Positions 24,276 to 38,300 of a stretch of DNA of 64,000 nt are shown here, piece after piece (positions within the stretch are counted from its first letter, which is position 1; every line of letters starts with the position of its first letter). The notes beneath the pieces are model-generated. The model did no database searches, was not told where the DNA came from, and saw only the letters and a program-made list of their open reading frames with translations. This DNA is from Clavelina lepadiformis (Eukaryota; Chordata; Ascidiacea; Aplousobranchia; Clavelinidae). The stretch lies in contig NC_135242.1 of the NCBI RefSeq assembly GCF_947623445.1, positions 3,162,001-3,226,000 of the forward strand, in the 5' to 3' direction. Made by a program: the position numbers and the translations under genes.

Positions 24276-26042
24276 ATGAGTTCAAGACCATATCTTCACA
24301 GCAACGGCTTGGTACCGGCTTCCACACACAAAGAGAGAAACCCGAAACCTTTTAAAACGTACTATCAAAATGAAAACCAAAGTAGAATACCGGTGCCATC
24401 AAGAAACACAAGAAACGTAGAAGCTGGGGATACGAATTTAAAGAAAACTGTACAGACGGAGAAAGTTAAAGTTCCCGTAGATGAAGATTATCTCTACTTC
24501 ATTGGCGAAAGAAATTCCCGAATTAATACTTTAAAAAAACAATCACCGCAGCTGAATCCACCTGTTGAGCTTAAAGGCAAAGATAAGCGCTTGACAAATG
24601 AAAAGGTTTTTATGGAAAATCCAGCAGAAATATTGAGAATTAAATATCGAAAAAATGTCAAGATAACGGGTTTAGAACTTGCTACTTTGTCACCTGAGTT
24701 ATTCGATCGACGTTATGTTGAAAGTTTGATCTTAAGCCCAGAAAGAAAATCCTGTCTTGATGTAAGTGTAATTTAAGTGTCGTTGTAAGTTTATTTTAGC
24801 TAGTTAATAAACTTTAAGATTTAAGCTAATAGTAATTACACTGAAAACATTAACACGGCGACATTTTCATCTTTGCCTCTACATTATCATATTAATGCTA
24901 AGTAAATTTAGCTTAGGCCTATGTGTTAGCTGAAGCCGATATATACTCCTTCCTTTTTCATGGTTTTATCATTTACAGTTCAAGCTTCCTTACCTACCTA
25001 GCGCCATTGGAAATCTCGTTAATCTCAGACAGCTTATTTTGGACACAAATGACCTGCATGCTCTTCCTGACGAAATCGAAAAATTGCGCAGCCTTGAAGT
25101 ATTAATCTTGAGCAATAATTGCCTTTCCACGCTTCCACAGGGAATAACAAACTTGAAAAATCTGAAAAGTTTGCATCTAGCCAATAACAGGTGAAACAAA
25201 TTACAAAGTCGACTGACATTCGACGATTCGTAGGCCTATAGGTTCTTTATAGTCGCATCTCCGGAAACTTTAGTTTAAATCGTAAGGGAGGAAAATTCTT
25301 TGAGGGGAAGTCGGACATGTTTAGATCAGTCATGGATCTAAAGCTAAGTTTTTAAAACTAAGTTTAAACTTTTTTAAACTTTTTAACTAAAAGTTAAAAC
25401 TAAGTTTTTTTGTTCGTTTGGCAGATTTTTAATTTTTCCACTGGAAATTTGTTTTTTGACCAATCTTGGATTTCTCGATTTAAGTGATAATGACGTCAGA
25501 GTTATACCTGGGGAAATATCTCAGCTTTCCACCACGCTGCAAACATTACTTTTGTTCATAAACGCCATTGAAAAACTCCCTGAATCGTTCTCCACGTTGA
25601 CTTTACTTTCCTGTCTCTGGCTTGGTGAGCATAATTGTGCCTAAAAGGTCAACAATTAAGTTTCCTTTGCACTTAGCCCTATAACTGCATGCTAGGTTGG
25701 ATTTTTCGTCTTGCGTTGAGTTTTTGTGGAGTAGCCTGCTCTATTTGGTTTTATAGTCCGGTTTTAAGTCACATTAATCTTTCGGTGCAAAATATAGGTG
25801 AAAATGACCTGACAATTCTTCCAGAAGATTTCGGTGAACTGTTTCGATTGGATTGGGGCCAGCACCCATGTTCATCAAATATCGATGGAAATCCGTTAGT
25901 GCGCCCTCCATTAGTTATATGCCGGCAAGGTCCTTACGAAATTCGAAAATACTTTCATAACCTGAAGGAAAATAACAAACGGAAATCCGAAGCCAAAAGT
26001 AAAAACATCGTCATACTTGACAAAGAAAACTTTTTGCTGTAA
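24276..26042 (+). CDS. Leucine-rich-repeat protein (4 exons, 380 aa)
   Basis: Exons 24276-24761, 24979-25190, 25425-25624 and 25798-26042 sum to 1143 nt without a stop. The first 160 residues are basic and low in order. Then follow about five leucine-rich repeats of the 23-residue type: IGNLVNLRQLILDTNDLHAL, LRSLEVLILSNNCLSTLPQG, LKNLKSLHLANNR, LTNLGFLDLSDNDVRVIPGE and a less regular one. After these comes a capping segment with GNPLVRPPLVICRQG and EIRKYF, a pattern common after the last repeat in LRRC/LRRIQ proteins. No signal peptide or membrane segment, so probably an intracellular scaffold. The exact orthologue cannot be named. It ends KENFLL and is followed about 610 bp later by GLYCTK on the same strand. 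Confidence 0.85.
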
Positions 26043-26653
26043 AGTTTCCTTCATTTTAGCTATTAAGTTTTAGTTAATCTTAACATAGGATTCGATGTTA
26101 CTGTACTACTTTTAATGAGCCTCTTTGTTACTTTTATGGTTTGTAGTTATCTTTTACACCTTATGTAGCCAACCAAAGCTTGGAACTTTTCATTTTGAAA
26201 ATGTATAATTTATGATATTTTTTCTCTTTGTGCAATTGTTTGCCTGTGTTTCGTAACTATTGTGTGATGTTGTTCGCATTGCTGAATAAGTTAGCACTGC
26301 GATTTACATAATATACCGCTAACTATACGTTTAACTTGTTTTCCCTTAAAACTGTTTTGCTTCGCATCAACAAAGGAAAACGAAAAATAATGTATCAAAA
26401 CCTTAAAACTGTTTTGAAGACACGCTCACAAGTCTGAAAAGTTACGTATTTGAGATTTTGCATATATTTGGGTATTCCCCAAGTGCAAGACAATGCTGCC
26501 AAATTGAGTAGAAATCGAACTGTTGGTAATTGTTTTATTTCAATACCTTACTAATTGGAACTTTTTGCTTATTTTTATGCGGAATTTTGACAGTTATAAG
26601 GTGTTTAAAATAAAGATTTTGTTGGTTTCTTGCCGTTTTTTACATTTTAAAAT
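26043..26653. other. Intergenic region between LRR gene and GLYCTK
   Basis: About 610 bp of AT-rich sequence. It includes a possible polyadenylation signal AATAAA-like run near 26380 and an ordinary promoter-proximal stretch before GLYCTK. No exon seen. Confidence 0.4.
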
Positions 26654-29059
26654 ATGTCTGCCGTCGAAAACATTGCAGTTTCCCTATTTAGGCGTGCCTT
26701 GAATGCAGTAAATCCAAATACGCTTGTTGCCGGAAAGCTTAAACGTTGCGGAAACACTTTATATTTAGGTTAGTGAAATAGGTTTAAAATAATTTATTGT
26801 GACATCCTATGCTTTTTAGATTTTTTTTGGTATATATAAACTATGATTAGTCAATATCAAATTAAACAGATGGCCAACAACATAATCTCAATCATAATGT
26901 ACATTTGGTTGGCTTTGGGAAGGCAATATCTGGAATGGGTCATCAGGTTCAAAGTCTTGTCGGAGAACATCTTGTGGATGGGGCAATCAGTATTCCTCAT
27001 GGCATACTACAAGATTTAGCTGAAAGTAATTCAAAGTAAGTCACATTGGCCTATATACTATAATGACAAGTTTGAATGTTAATTGCACCCGTTTTGTATG
27101 CGTATTACAACAAACATTGTCTGGTAACACAGTTGTGTTGTCTGTTGTTGATGTTCTAGTTATGAAGCAAGTTAAGTTAAGTTAATGTGAGTTACAAGCC
27201 ATACCACAATGTTAATGTCTTTTCTTAGAATGTAATTAGCTTAATGCTGTTTAGTTGTTGTTCTAAACATGACTTGCATATTGACATGTTGCCTGTTACC
27301 TCACAAAAAATTATGCTGATGGGTGCAGTTAATTGTATATGGGTAGTGGAGTACCATTGTATGGCCACTATTGCGAATGAATATTTGTGTATGTGTGTTG
27401 TTGTCAATCTAGAATTTAAAGAAATTGAACAAATGAATAAAAACTTGATAACAGCCTACATTTAAGTTTTTGTGGTGTGTTTTTGTTTATTCAGGAAAAC
27501 AACGAAAAATTGTTTTAATGTGACACTGAATATTTATTATTAGTCTCCTTCTTCCTATAAATGACGGTAAGATAAAAATTTACGAGGGCGCAAAGGACAA
27601 CCAGCCAGATGAAACTGCACATGAGGCTGCGAAGGAAATTTTAAAGATTTGTGAACGAGCTACTGAGCATCATCTGATAATAGCACTAATTTCTGGCGGT
27701 GAGTGATTAAGAAAGCAGTTGTTCACACTTTTTCATCAAACGGAGGTTTTCCGTTGTTGTTTTCAAAATTTTCATTGCATGGTTTTCAGGAGGTTCAGCC
27801 TCATTACCTTTGCCTGTGCCACCAATGACTTTACACGATAAGATGTTTGTAACAAAATCGCTGGCGTCAAAAGGTGCAAATATTCAAGAACTAAACACAG
27901 TGCGACAAAACTTATCTCTTGTTAAAGGTGGAAGGTTGGCACAAGCAGCATCACCTGCTAAGGTTGGTTTACTATCTCAGTCCTTTATTATAAATATTGG
28001 CTGCAGTATTGTGCTAAGCAAATGGTATTTGTAAATGCAATCATAATGCATTGTTAGTATTAGTGATGTGACAATAAAAAATTTAACAGTTTTTTTAGGA
28101 TGTAGGATGTGTTGGTGATATTTATGATGACAATTAATTCTATGATGTTTTTGCCACAGGTTTGGAGTTTAATTTTGTCCGACATTATTGATGATCCAGT
28201 CGAAATGATTGCCAGTGGACCAACGGTACAAAGCACGACATCAATAGCTGATGCTTTATGCGTGTTGGACAGATACAACTTAACTTCATCACTTCCTTCC
28301 AGTGTGTATTTAGCCTTGGAAAAAGCAAAAACTCATTCCGTGATGACAAACTTGGACCATGTGCATAATGTCTTAGTTGGAAATAACAAAGTAGCAATTG
28401 AAGCAGTAAAACTTGATGCAGAAAGACGTGGCTTTATAGCACTAGTTTTAGGATATCGATTGCAAGGAGAAGCAAAGAAGTTGGGAGAGATTTTTGCACA
28501 ATTAAGTGCATGTTTAGTGGATTCGTGGCATACAAACACACCTATGCACAGCAATGAAGAACACATGCAATTTGTGTCAACGCAGTTGCAACATCATGGC
28601 TTGCCAGCAGAAAATTTAAAATTGTTCACTCAAAAACTAACCAAGTACCAAAAGGATCCTCAAAATGCAGTAAACGGCATATGTGTCATTGGCGGTGGAG
28701 AGACAACTGTCACTCTTGGTGAAGAGTATGGCCTGGGAGGAAGAAACCAAGAGATGGTTTTGTCGTTTGCTCGTAAGATGTTGCTGGATCCGCATCCCAT
28801 GAATTTCGACGTCACTTTTTTATCTGCTGGCACCGACGGTCAAGACGGTCCGACACCAGCTGCCGGAGCAGTAATCAGCACATCGGATTTAAACTGTCAC
28901 AATCTGTCTTCAATTGAAGATCACCTGTCAAATCACGATTCGTACAGATATTTTAAAAAAATTGGCAGTGGCTTAATTCACACAGGACTGACAGGTACTA
29001 ACGTTATGGATTTGCAGTTGCTTATAATAACGCCGAAAACTGCACCACAAACCACATAA
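26654..29059 (+). CDS. GLYCTK: Glycerate kinase (5 exons, 502 aa)
   Basis: Phosphorylates D-glycerate in serine and fructose breakdown. Exons 26654-26768, 26870-27035, 27544-27698, 27790-27962 and 28160-29059 sum to 1509 nt, giving 502 aa (human 523). Matches to the MOFRL/DUF4147 family: HLVGFGKAISGMG near residue 50; ALISGGGSASLPLPVPPMTL across the exon 3/4 junction; LVKGGRLAQAASPA; LSDIIDDPVEMIASGPT; GICVIGGGETTVTL; LGGRNQEMVLSF (near 395-405); and LSAGTDGQDGPTPAAGA (near 424-440). The end TGLTGTNVMDLQLLII matches the human C-terminus. The start ATG lies where the human N-terminal kinase fold begins. No clear mitochondrial presequence is present. Confidence 0.95.
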
Positions 29060-30585
29060 TATTGCCCATTTAGTGCATTCGCTTTGATTAATATAATTTG
29101 CTTTCTGCGAAATAGATAACATTTCTGTTAGTTTTCTTCTGCAACCTGGGACAAAGTGATTTTGCCGGCTTTTATTCTTTTTAACTCTTAACCCTCCTGT
29201 TGACTTTGTGCTGCGATTTCTCCTTCAGGAGGTCACAATGCTTCGCTGTTGGTTTCAGGGAAGTAGTTATCATTCTTCTGCAATCATTTCACATAACCAT
29301 AATCAAAGTAATTATTTATTAATGAATACAAAACCAAACATAATAGGAAGCAGATTTATTGCTTAGATGTCTTGTCCGATACTTGAACCGTTAATCAATA
29401 TTTTCGAGCATAGCTATGACGAAAAGCCATAAGTGCTGCAGTTTGAAGGAAAACTTGCCTTCACGCTTTTTATTATGTTTATTTGTTTAATTATCCACTT
29501 TAATTATATGCAGCAATCAGTACATTTTCTTATCCTGTCCTATATAGAACGCATTGTATTGAATTTTTAATATGTGGAAAAATCTGATCTTGTGATTGGC
29601 TTACGCCTCACAGCATAAAGTTGTCAATAATAATTAATATGCTTTGTTATAAGCTTAATTGGTTACTTTTACATTTTTTGTTGCTGCAAATAATACCACT
29701 GTTGCAATGTGATACGATAAAATAATTATTGACGTCAAGTTTTGGCGGTGGCGTACCCATAGATCAGACGTGGGCAAACTGCGGCTCTCCGGCATGTTTT
29801 TTGTGGCTCTTCTAGTCGAATCGTAAAATTTCAAAAAAATTGTAAAGGCTACCAAGAGTACTGTTTATGAACGTTTCTCTCTTTTTCTTTTCCTTATTTA
29901 GGCCAGCATTGATGACAAATTGATAATTATCCAAATTTAATGATATTTTTCGATTGAGGAATGCAGATATGGAACAATTAAACGACATAAACTATTTATG
30001 ACATCATAAGTTCTTATGACTTGGCTCGTCAGTAAAAATTTAACAACCAAAGCGGCTCTCGGGTTCAAAAAGGTTGCCCACCCCTGCCATAGATGATGCT
30101 AATAAACAGGTGTACATGGATTTCGTTCAGAAATAAATAATTTTTCCTGATTTTGTTGTGCAAGGTTCACATCAGGTCGTACCAGCATGACAATGCATTT
30201 AATGCGACGATTCTTTAATACAGACAGCTCTTGGATTTTCTATTGACAATAGGACTGTACTGTACGGTTAAAAGTGCTGGCATATTTTGGATTAATAGCA
30301 CATATAGGCTACATGATGCAGCTGTTTACATTGCAATGATTAGACTTTGTTGAACACAGCACCAGAGCAAGCTACATCAAACATGAATTAAACATCGTTA
30401 TTACGGTAACTATAATTCAGTCAAAATAGTTTTAGAAACTGCAGGTCTCAACAATTCCTTTTATTGTTGAAAGAACTGAAAACTAAGCACTGCAAGTATT
30501 GAATTAAATGTTAACGTTCTACAATTACATTTCGCTTAATTGTCAAAAGATCAGTAGTAGATCGCACTGCACCAGCGACTGGCGC
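29060..30585. other. Intergenic region
   Basis: About 1.5 kb after GLYCTK containing the hAT-type element at 29765-30086. No other structure recognised. Confidence 0.45.
29765..30086. mobile_element. Short non-autonomous hAT-type element with perfect 8-bp target duplication
   Basis: Begins CAGACGTGGGCAAACTG and ends GGTTGCCCACCCCTG. Both flanks read ccatagat (29757-29764 and 30087-30094), a perfect 8-bp target-site duplication. It is 322 bp with no coding capacity and contains GCGGCTCT-type repeats. Same family as 3005-3398, inserted in the other orientation. The 66-codon minus-strand frame across its left end is a chance frame. Confidence 0.88.
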
Positions 30586-30878
30586 TCAATCAACAGCAAA
30601 ATTACCTTTTGCTTTGCAGATTTTTTGAATGTGCAACCTTCGTCGTGACATTCTCTCCTCCATCCTCCTCATAAAAGAGTTGCTGTCTTCTATAAATGAT
30701 CCTTGGGAGCACGAAATGATTTTGAATCGTTCAACCTCAACGCGTAGTAGTCTGTCGCTACACGCTTGTTGTGATTTTTTGGTTTTTGAATGAAGAACGA
30801 CGAACCGCAAAACCACGTCGTCACTAATATTACCGCAAACGTCAGAAATATCACTGCTTTCAATACTTTGAAGGCCAT
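30586..30878 (-). CDS. Possible 5' exon(s) of a type II membrane protein
   Basis: An ATG (first base 30878) opens MAFKVLKAVIFLTFAVILVT, a short basic start and a hydrophobic anchor typical of Golgi type II enzymes. This frame stops after 62 codons. A second frame beginning upstream of the stop codes for a basic helical segment ending RRLHIQKICKAK before a good donor AAAG|GTAATT. A spliced intron (a phase-compatible weak donor just after the anchor, acceptor TTTATAG) would connect the two. The basic segment before a conserved core recalls carbohydrate sulfotransferases, but no catalytic exon was found in the 1.5 kb that follows. Partial, broken or misread gene. Confidence 0.3.
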
Positions 30879-32360
30879 ATCATGTAGCTGATTTCAGGAT
30901 AAATAAAATCTCAGTTGTTTGTCTTCAAATTCCGGCAATAGGTGTTTATGATGAGGCAATCTTAGATACTGTCAAGATAGCATACTGCATGACGTTACAG
31001 GATGCAATCCTAGATTCATTGTTTATTGTATTTTTGACAAAGTCAATAAGCTATTCATATAGCTATTTATACGCTTTCGTAAGATACTTTACTTTAACCT
31101 GAAAAACAAAAAAACTTGATTTGAACACTGTATAAAAATCATTGCATGATGATGGTCAATCGAGGTTACTCCCTTCAAAAAGTTAGAGGTTGAAAACATA
31201 GAGCCACCTTGCGGTATAATAAATGTCGCTTTGTTTTGCAGATGCTATGTTATACCATTGCCTTAATATGGTAGCCTAGTACAACACTTTTGTCTAAACT
31301 GCACCCCATTGAGACCTTTAAAGAATTTTCGGGAAGGAAAGTGATGAAAAGTTATTTGGTTAAAATACCAAGCAATTGCTTTGGCGCAAGAAACCGTGGT
31401 CTCTACAGTAATCACTCAAATACGCTTGCTGTCTCCAGTTTCCGAAGTCAAAGGGAAACGTCTGTTTATGAAACCACATTTTGCGACCGCCAATCAACGT
31501 GGTAGTACCAAGCGAAATGCTAAAAGTTTTTCACATATTGACGCAATGATTCGCGCAAATTCAGAACAGATGGTTTTGTTTGCGCCATAGATTTGACACA
31601 TTTTAGGTTTTAGTGATGCTGGCAGGCTGACCTGCTGACCGTCTCATAAGGACCCAATCAGTTTTGTTAGTTCCTTCGATTCATAACAATCGGTTAATCA
31701 CATTTTTATATTACGATCAGCAAAGTATTTTTTCCGACTTTTAACGGCCCTCAAACATGAAGCGGTTGAAAATTACTGCGCTATGTGATTGAACTCTTTA
31801 ACGTAGAAACTGTACATGCTTGGTTGGACAGCCTAAGGACATATTCTCTTTGAATGCTTGTACACATACTTTCATCTGGATTTTCCCGCTGTGTATTGCT
31901 TTTCAATTAAATCTTGTGATTGATAATTTAATTAATCAACCTTGAACTCCGAAGAAAGAGTCAACAAAAACTAACTTATGAGTTGGCTTAAGTTGTAAAC
32001 AGTTCTTCTCGAAACTTGGAAAATTTCCATTACGTCCATGTTTGTTGTGATACTTATCTGATGTCTTGATGATGATGATGATGTCTTACCTGACTTACCT
32101 GATGTTATTTATATTTCGTGGTGATGAATGTGCGATGATATTAAAGGAAAATGTTCGTGACGCTTTAACTGCAAAGCCAAACTCAAACGATAAACATAAA
32201 AAATATTCAAAACAGATTCACCTGATAACCAAAATCAGATTACGTTCAAGTGGACGCTGTTTGCCCTAAGGCATAAAAACGGTTGATTGAAAAACACAGC
32301 ATACCCTTGTAAGGTTCTTCAAAACTTAGTTATCAAATGAAAAGTTATTAGCAAGAAACA
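30879..32360. other. Intergenic region
   Basis: About 1.5 kb. Near 32060-32085 a short GAT/ATG trinucleotide run creates an artificial Met-rich frame. No exon was supported before the first coding bases of the MASP-like gene. Confidence 0.45.
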
Positions 32361-35300
32361 ATGAGGTAAGTTTTCGATAGTGCAGGTTGATGCATAAGGT
32401 TATACCTAAAACGCAATTTTCTGTATTTGTATTATTATGTGATACGTTTTAAACTAGCTTCCACTATTGTTTACGGTCGAGTGAAAACAACAGAGTGAAT
32501 TTAACAGCTATAACGTATAAATAACTAAGTTGATTGAACTCAAAGAAACTTTTTCGACTAAACGTATGTTTTTGTTAATGTCTGCAAGTAAATAGGTACA
32601 TTTGAAATTTGTACGTAATTTTTTTTATTCTATATCCACACTGCGTTTTCAGTATCAGTAGTTGGCGCTTTTTTGTAGAGCTATAGCAAAAGCATGCAGT
32701 GATCCGCACATACAGTATCTGTTAATCAAATTATGCTTCAAGCTTCCAATCTTGACTAACCTTAACTATAAACCGTAAAACACTTTCACACAACCATAAA
32801 AAACAAATTTAAAAGTGAAGATTTTTTCTCAACAGAGCGTCATTTGCATTCGCTTTCGGGATTATCCTTCCAAGCATTGTGTTGGCCCAAAACGTTATCG
32901 AAATAAACGGACAAACTAACGGCACGCTGAATAGTCCCGGGTATCCTCTACCGTATGACGACAATGCGAACATTACATGGAAGATAACAGTCAGAGAAGG
33001 TTACAGAGTCCGTCTCCAATTCAACTCGTTCGACCTTGAAGATTCTTTCGACGAAAAACTTGGTGGTTGTTGCGTGTATGATTACGTTCAGGTATTAGGT
33101 GACGTACCACGCCATGCTTTTCATAAATATATTGGTACGAGACCTACGTTATGGTTGTTAATCCACATGCATTTAGACTACCATTATGATCAAAGGTTTC
33201 GCTTAGAGCTATTTCAAAGTAAAGGTTACACTGACATAGAAGTAGTGTATTTCTTTTGCCTATGAACGTTTATTTCGACTAATCCTAATTCATTGTCACT
33301 TTATCTACCTTCACTTTAAGATATTTGGTGTGGAACCTGCAAACGGTAGAAGGTACTGCGGAAGTTTTGACCTAACTCCCAACGTAGCGCCATATGAAAA
33401 CCAAAGTTTCTTATCGGTCGGCAATAACATGACGATCAACTTCGTGTCTGATTATTCCAATGGGGTCATTTCTCCCGTTGGATTTTCAGGACAATTTAAA
33501 GAAGAAGGTTTTTATTCGTATTTACAGAGAAATTTTTCACAAATAGAATTTTGCTTGGTAACACGGTTTGTCAAACGCTGTTGCCATGATTTTTAACGAA
33601 TAATGTAAGTTGTAAACAAATGGTTGGAGTATTAAAGCCCAAACTATCCCAACGCGTTCGCCAATAAAATACGATATCATTTAATTCTTTAAGAGTAGTC
33701 TTAAAACATTGCTATGCGCCAAGTTTCAGATAAACACCTGAAATTTTAGATGTGGACGATTGTGCGAATTTGGCAACTGCAGTTACAACTTCTGATAACT
33801 GGGAGAACATATTGTACTGCGACCATTTCTGCCACAATACGCCTGGTTCGTATTATTGCACTTGCAGGCCTGGCTTTGTATTGCACGAGAACAACCACAC
33901 TTGTGTAGGTAAGTTTTTGTAAGCATAGAAAGTAAAAAATTAAAACCTCAGACATAGCCGTAATCAAACAATCTCTTAATAGTTTTCAAACATTTTTGAA
34001 CAGTTATTTGTACTCATCAAGTCTTACATAAGGAGCTGAATGAAGGCGGGTTTTTGCAATCTACCGAATATTCTGAGTACTCGTACCCGAAGTTATTCGA
34101 CTGTGAAACAAATATTACAGTAAGCCTAACATTAAACTTAAGAAGGAGTTCTTATTGATAACAATGACTGTTTGTGAGACCTGAGCTTAAGCTGAAAGGG
34201 GTATAGGGTAAGCTGAAGCTTTCTAAATAACTTTCGTGCAAAAGTTTCGTACAACAAAAAATGTTCACAATTCGATCTTAGTATTCATAATCTTGCAACA
34301 TGGCTAGTTTTATATTTCCTCCTTAGTAACAGTTTAGGAGAATTTTTCTGCTTTTTAAACCAAGTAAATTTTTAGAGATATTTATTTTGTTTTTTTAAAT
34401 GATAGCAAGTAGCCTATACGACTGAAACAAAATACTTTAAGATTACTTGTTATTCTCCAGTGCCAGGTTAAGTTGCAACAGCAAAATGAAAATCTTTAAT
34501 TAAATATTGGTCCTACAAACAAGCAGTAACTTGAATAACTTTAGTTTTTGCTTTAGTGCTTGGCCAAAGGACTGTCTAGTGCAGTGATTCCCAAACTGTG
34601 TGCCGCCACAGATTCTCAGGTGTGCCGCGAATCTTTTTGGAATTTTGGAAAAGAACTGTATAAATATTTAAAATAAGGCATGCAGACAACTTATGCGACT
34701 TAAAGGCGCTCTAATAGTCTAATTGCTTCAATAGCTGATAACTAAGCACATGTCCATCCAATAAGCACATCCATCGCATTAACACGTGAAAATAAATGTT
34801 TTTAAAGCAACTTTTCTTCTCTTGTAAGTGTGCCGCGAGCGTTTCATAATTTTTATAGTGTGCCATAAGCTTAAAAAGTTTGAGAACCACTGGTCTAGTG
34901 TCTATGAGCCGCCCTTCTTTAAAAAAAACTTTTTTTTTACTTTGGCCCAAGCAATTTGATGGTTAACGCAATTTTTGTTTTTTAAAAAATCGTCAGCCTA
35001 CCATATGCTTTAATCTATAGTACCTTATAGCGAACGTTAAGTATTTCTAACAAAAAGCACCGGTATAGAATCGTAACATTTTTCCACATGAAAATTGTCT
35101 TTGCATTATTTTGGTCATGCCCTCTAAGTCTCGGTTGGGAAAGAAATGTGCTATACTGCCATAATATTTATAGAACCGAGAGTTTTTTAATAATTTCTGT
35201 TTTGTGGTCAGGCCTAAATCTGCGCCTGTTCGCCACACTAATAGCAAGGCTGAACCGAAGATAATCACCAAAATATAAAGTATTTGCCATAAATTTAGGT

Positions 35301-38300
35301 ACCACAGAGTCGTTTTCGTATTGAGATACGTTTCGAACAAGAGTTCGACATCGAGAAGCACCAGGATGAAGGTTGCGTTTACGACTGGCTGCTCGTAAGT
35401 GAAATAACCTGGTATCGAAGCGAACATTAGTTGTGAAAATTATACTTGTATCGACATGGGCGTTGTCTGAGCTTTACTCTGATTCTTTCTGTTAAGGTAA
35501 CTGGAAATCAATACAACGAACGAAGCGATAAGTTTTGTGGCAAAGGTGCTCCAAACAACGGCAGCTGGATTTATACAAATTCAAGAAAAATTACTGTAAA
35601 CTTTCGTTCTGATTTGACCGTTGAGGGAGCGGGCTACCGACTTGAATACAGGATAGATGGTATTTATTTCAAGACGACACTTGCTACTAACATTAAGGGT
35701 ACATATTCCATCTTAATATTTTGGTTGTGTAGCCTATCTTCAAAATTTCTTTCAGTTGTGAAATGCTTGAACATTCCTCAAGCACCAACAAACGGCAGAC
35801 TAACGTCCATCGTAAACCATGACACACTTCCGCGGGTTGGAGACTTTCTGTACTTTGAATGTAACAAAGGTTACCGATTCAGCATCGACCAAAATTCCTC
35901 TTCGATCCAATGCCAAGCAGACGGTACCTGGAGCGCTGAACCGCCAACTTGCGAAAGTAAGCCATGATCCGTTGCAACATTTTTGGGCCAGTCAGATAGC
36001 GCGTAGACACGAAGTAAATTAACGTGAAAACTTCAAAAAGATTTCTCCATACAGTTAGTAAAGTTTTTAAATATCCACCAAAACTTCTTTGTCCAGGTTG
36101 GCTACATTCAAATTTGCTTTCCAACGAATTTTTTTATTGGCTTTTCTATCAAACTGTAAAAGCGAACCATTGCTCAAAATATGACTTCCTGTATTCTGTA
36201 TAGTCAAATGATATGATCTACTTCCACTTCAAATGTCTTTACACCCGTGCATAAAGTTAGCCACTTAAACTCGTTAAAAATTCGCCATATTATTAAGATA
36301 AAAGCTAATACGTTAAACATTCATATTTCATCATATTACTTTTCGTAATAATAAATTTTGTTTATTCGTTTCAGTTGTGAAATGCTTGATGACACCCCAA
36401 GCGCCAACAAACGGCAGACTAACGTCCTTAATAAATCCTGAAAAAACTCCGAGATTTGGAGACCTCCTGAACTTTGAATGTAACGAGGGTTACCGATTAA
36501 GCAACGGCCAAAATTCTTCTTCGATCCAATGCCAAGCAGACGAGTCCTGAAGCGCTGGACCACCAACTTGCAAATGTAGGCTTAGAGCTATGGCAACATT
36601 TTTTGCCAATAAGTTTTTCATACCTTGTGGCTACTGTAAATCATTCAATTTTTTCAAATTTTTCCTTTTGCGTGGAATTAATACTTTAAGGACATATATT
36701 TTTTATCACATGCTTTCGATTTAAATTGCAAAAGTTTGTCTACATTATTCTGTAAAAGCTTTCAACGGCCACAAAGAGATATGTCAGCAACGTATTGCAA
36801 AACATTTCATAACAGCTTTGCTTGCGTAATGCAAGATATTGCTGGCAAACTAGGCCTACATTAATGAGAAAAAAATGCTGAAATATGTCTGATTGTTTTT
36901 TGGAGAATCTTCTTAACAGGCCTGGAAATAAGAAGAAAAGTAAAAAAATCCATAAATTTTGAAAAATTTATGGTAAACGAGATTCTAAAATAACTTTCGA
37001 ACCTCTTGTATTGAGCAGTTAACTGCACTAACAAAGTGTTGGAAAAAAATCCGTTCCAAAGCGGATTCGTCACATCCTTGGATTACTCTAATCCGTACCC
37101 AAATTCGTTCGACTGTAAAACAACTATTAAGGTACATGCAATAGTATAAATCAATTATGTCATTATTATCATTACAATAAGCTATCATACTTGTATAACA
37201 TGAACCTAATAAGACGTTCTGTTGTTCCGTTCCAAATAAGACGTACGATTTAATAAATATTAACATGAAATTTGTGTAGCCCATGAATGGTAATTTGAAA
37301 TTTTATATCATTAATCCTTGGATAAATAAAGTCTTTGCCGGACTTTACAGCAGCTCTACCACGATACTTCAGTAATTAAGCTCCGACAGTGGAGTGTTTA
37401 TGCGGGTAGCTTTCATCTACGTTCTAAATTCCTTTGCTTTTGCTTAAAAGTGTATTTTACCAGACGACAGACCACGAAAGATTTGTTGTCGAGATACGTT
37501 TCGTAGAAAACTTCTCCATCCAAAGTGATGATGAAAAGAACTGTGTTTATGATTGGCTCAACGTAAGTATATACAAGATTAGCAACAGTGTTAAATTATA
37601 GTCTCGGCTGTTTGAGTGTGGCCAGCACTTCGATCAATCACAACGACCACATTGTTATAGTCGATCACAAAAGATTTTCCAATTCACGAAACCTTGTCAA
37701 AATGTTAATTTACCATATAGGCCTATACTGTATAAACCAAGACGTACATTAGGCAAGAAAGTCTTGTGCGTGAAAACAAACGATCATTTTGTGCATTTAA
37801 CATCGAAATAATGAGCTAGTATTAAGCCTACCTCGTTTTAGTTGATGTCATATTCGCCTACAACCCAACACTGTCGTTATATAGCTAGCGGCAACAGGCA
37901 GCATAAGGTTCGCGTCGCAACACTGCGGAATGACGATATCTCTTGCTGAGCAATGATTGGATTATGCTTTAAATTCTTTTTCTAGATAACTGGAAGTCGT
38001 ATAACAGGCTCATTATTGTTCTGCGGCGACGAGCTGCCTAATAATGGAGACTTGATAGATACCAATTCAAGTGAAATTACTGTACATTTCCATTCTGATT
38101 CGACGACACAGGGTTGGGGCTATCGACTGGAATACAGCATAAAACGTAATTACTGTGCAGTGTACATCTCTCTAAAAACACTTCTTGTTAAGAAAGCCAT
38201 GATTATATTATTGAACATTTTGCTGAATCACGTATGTAAATATTTAACAAATAAAAGTAATACTTTTTTATTGAATATCCAGCTGTGAAATGCTTCGAAC

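Noticed and set aside
32066..32269. Met-rich frame beginning MMMMMM
   Set aside because: Created by a short GAT/ATG trinucleotide repeat; no protein-like features after it.
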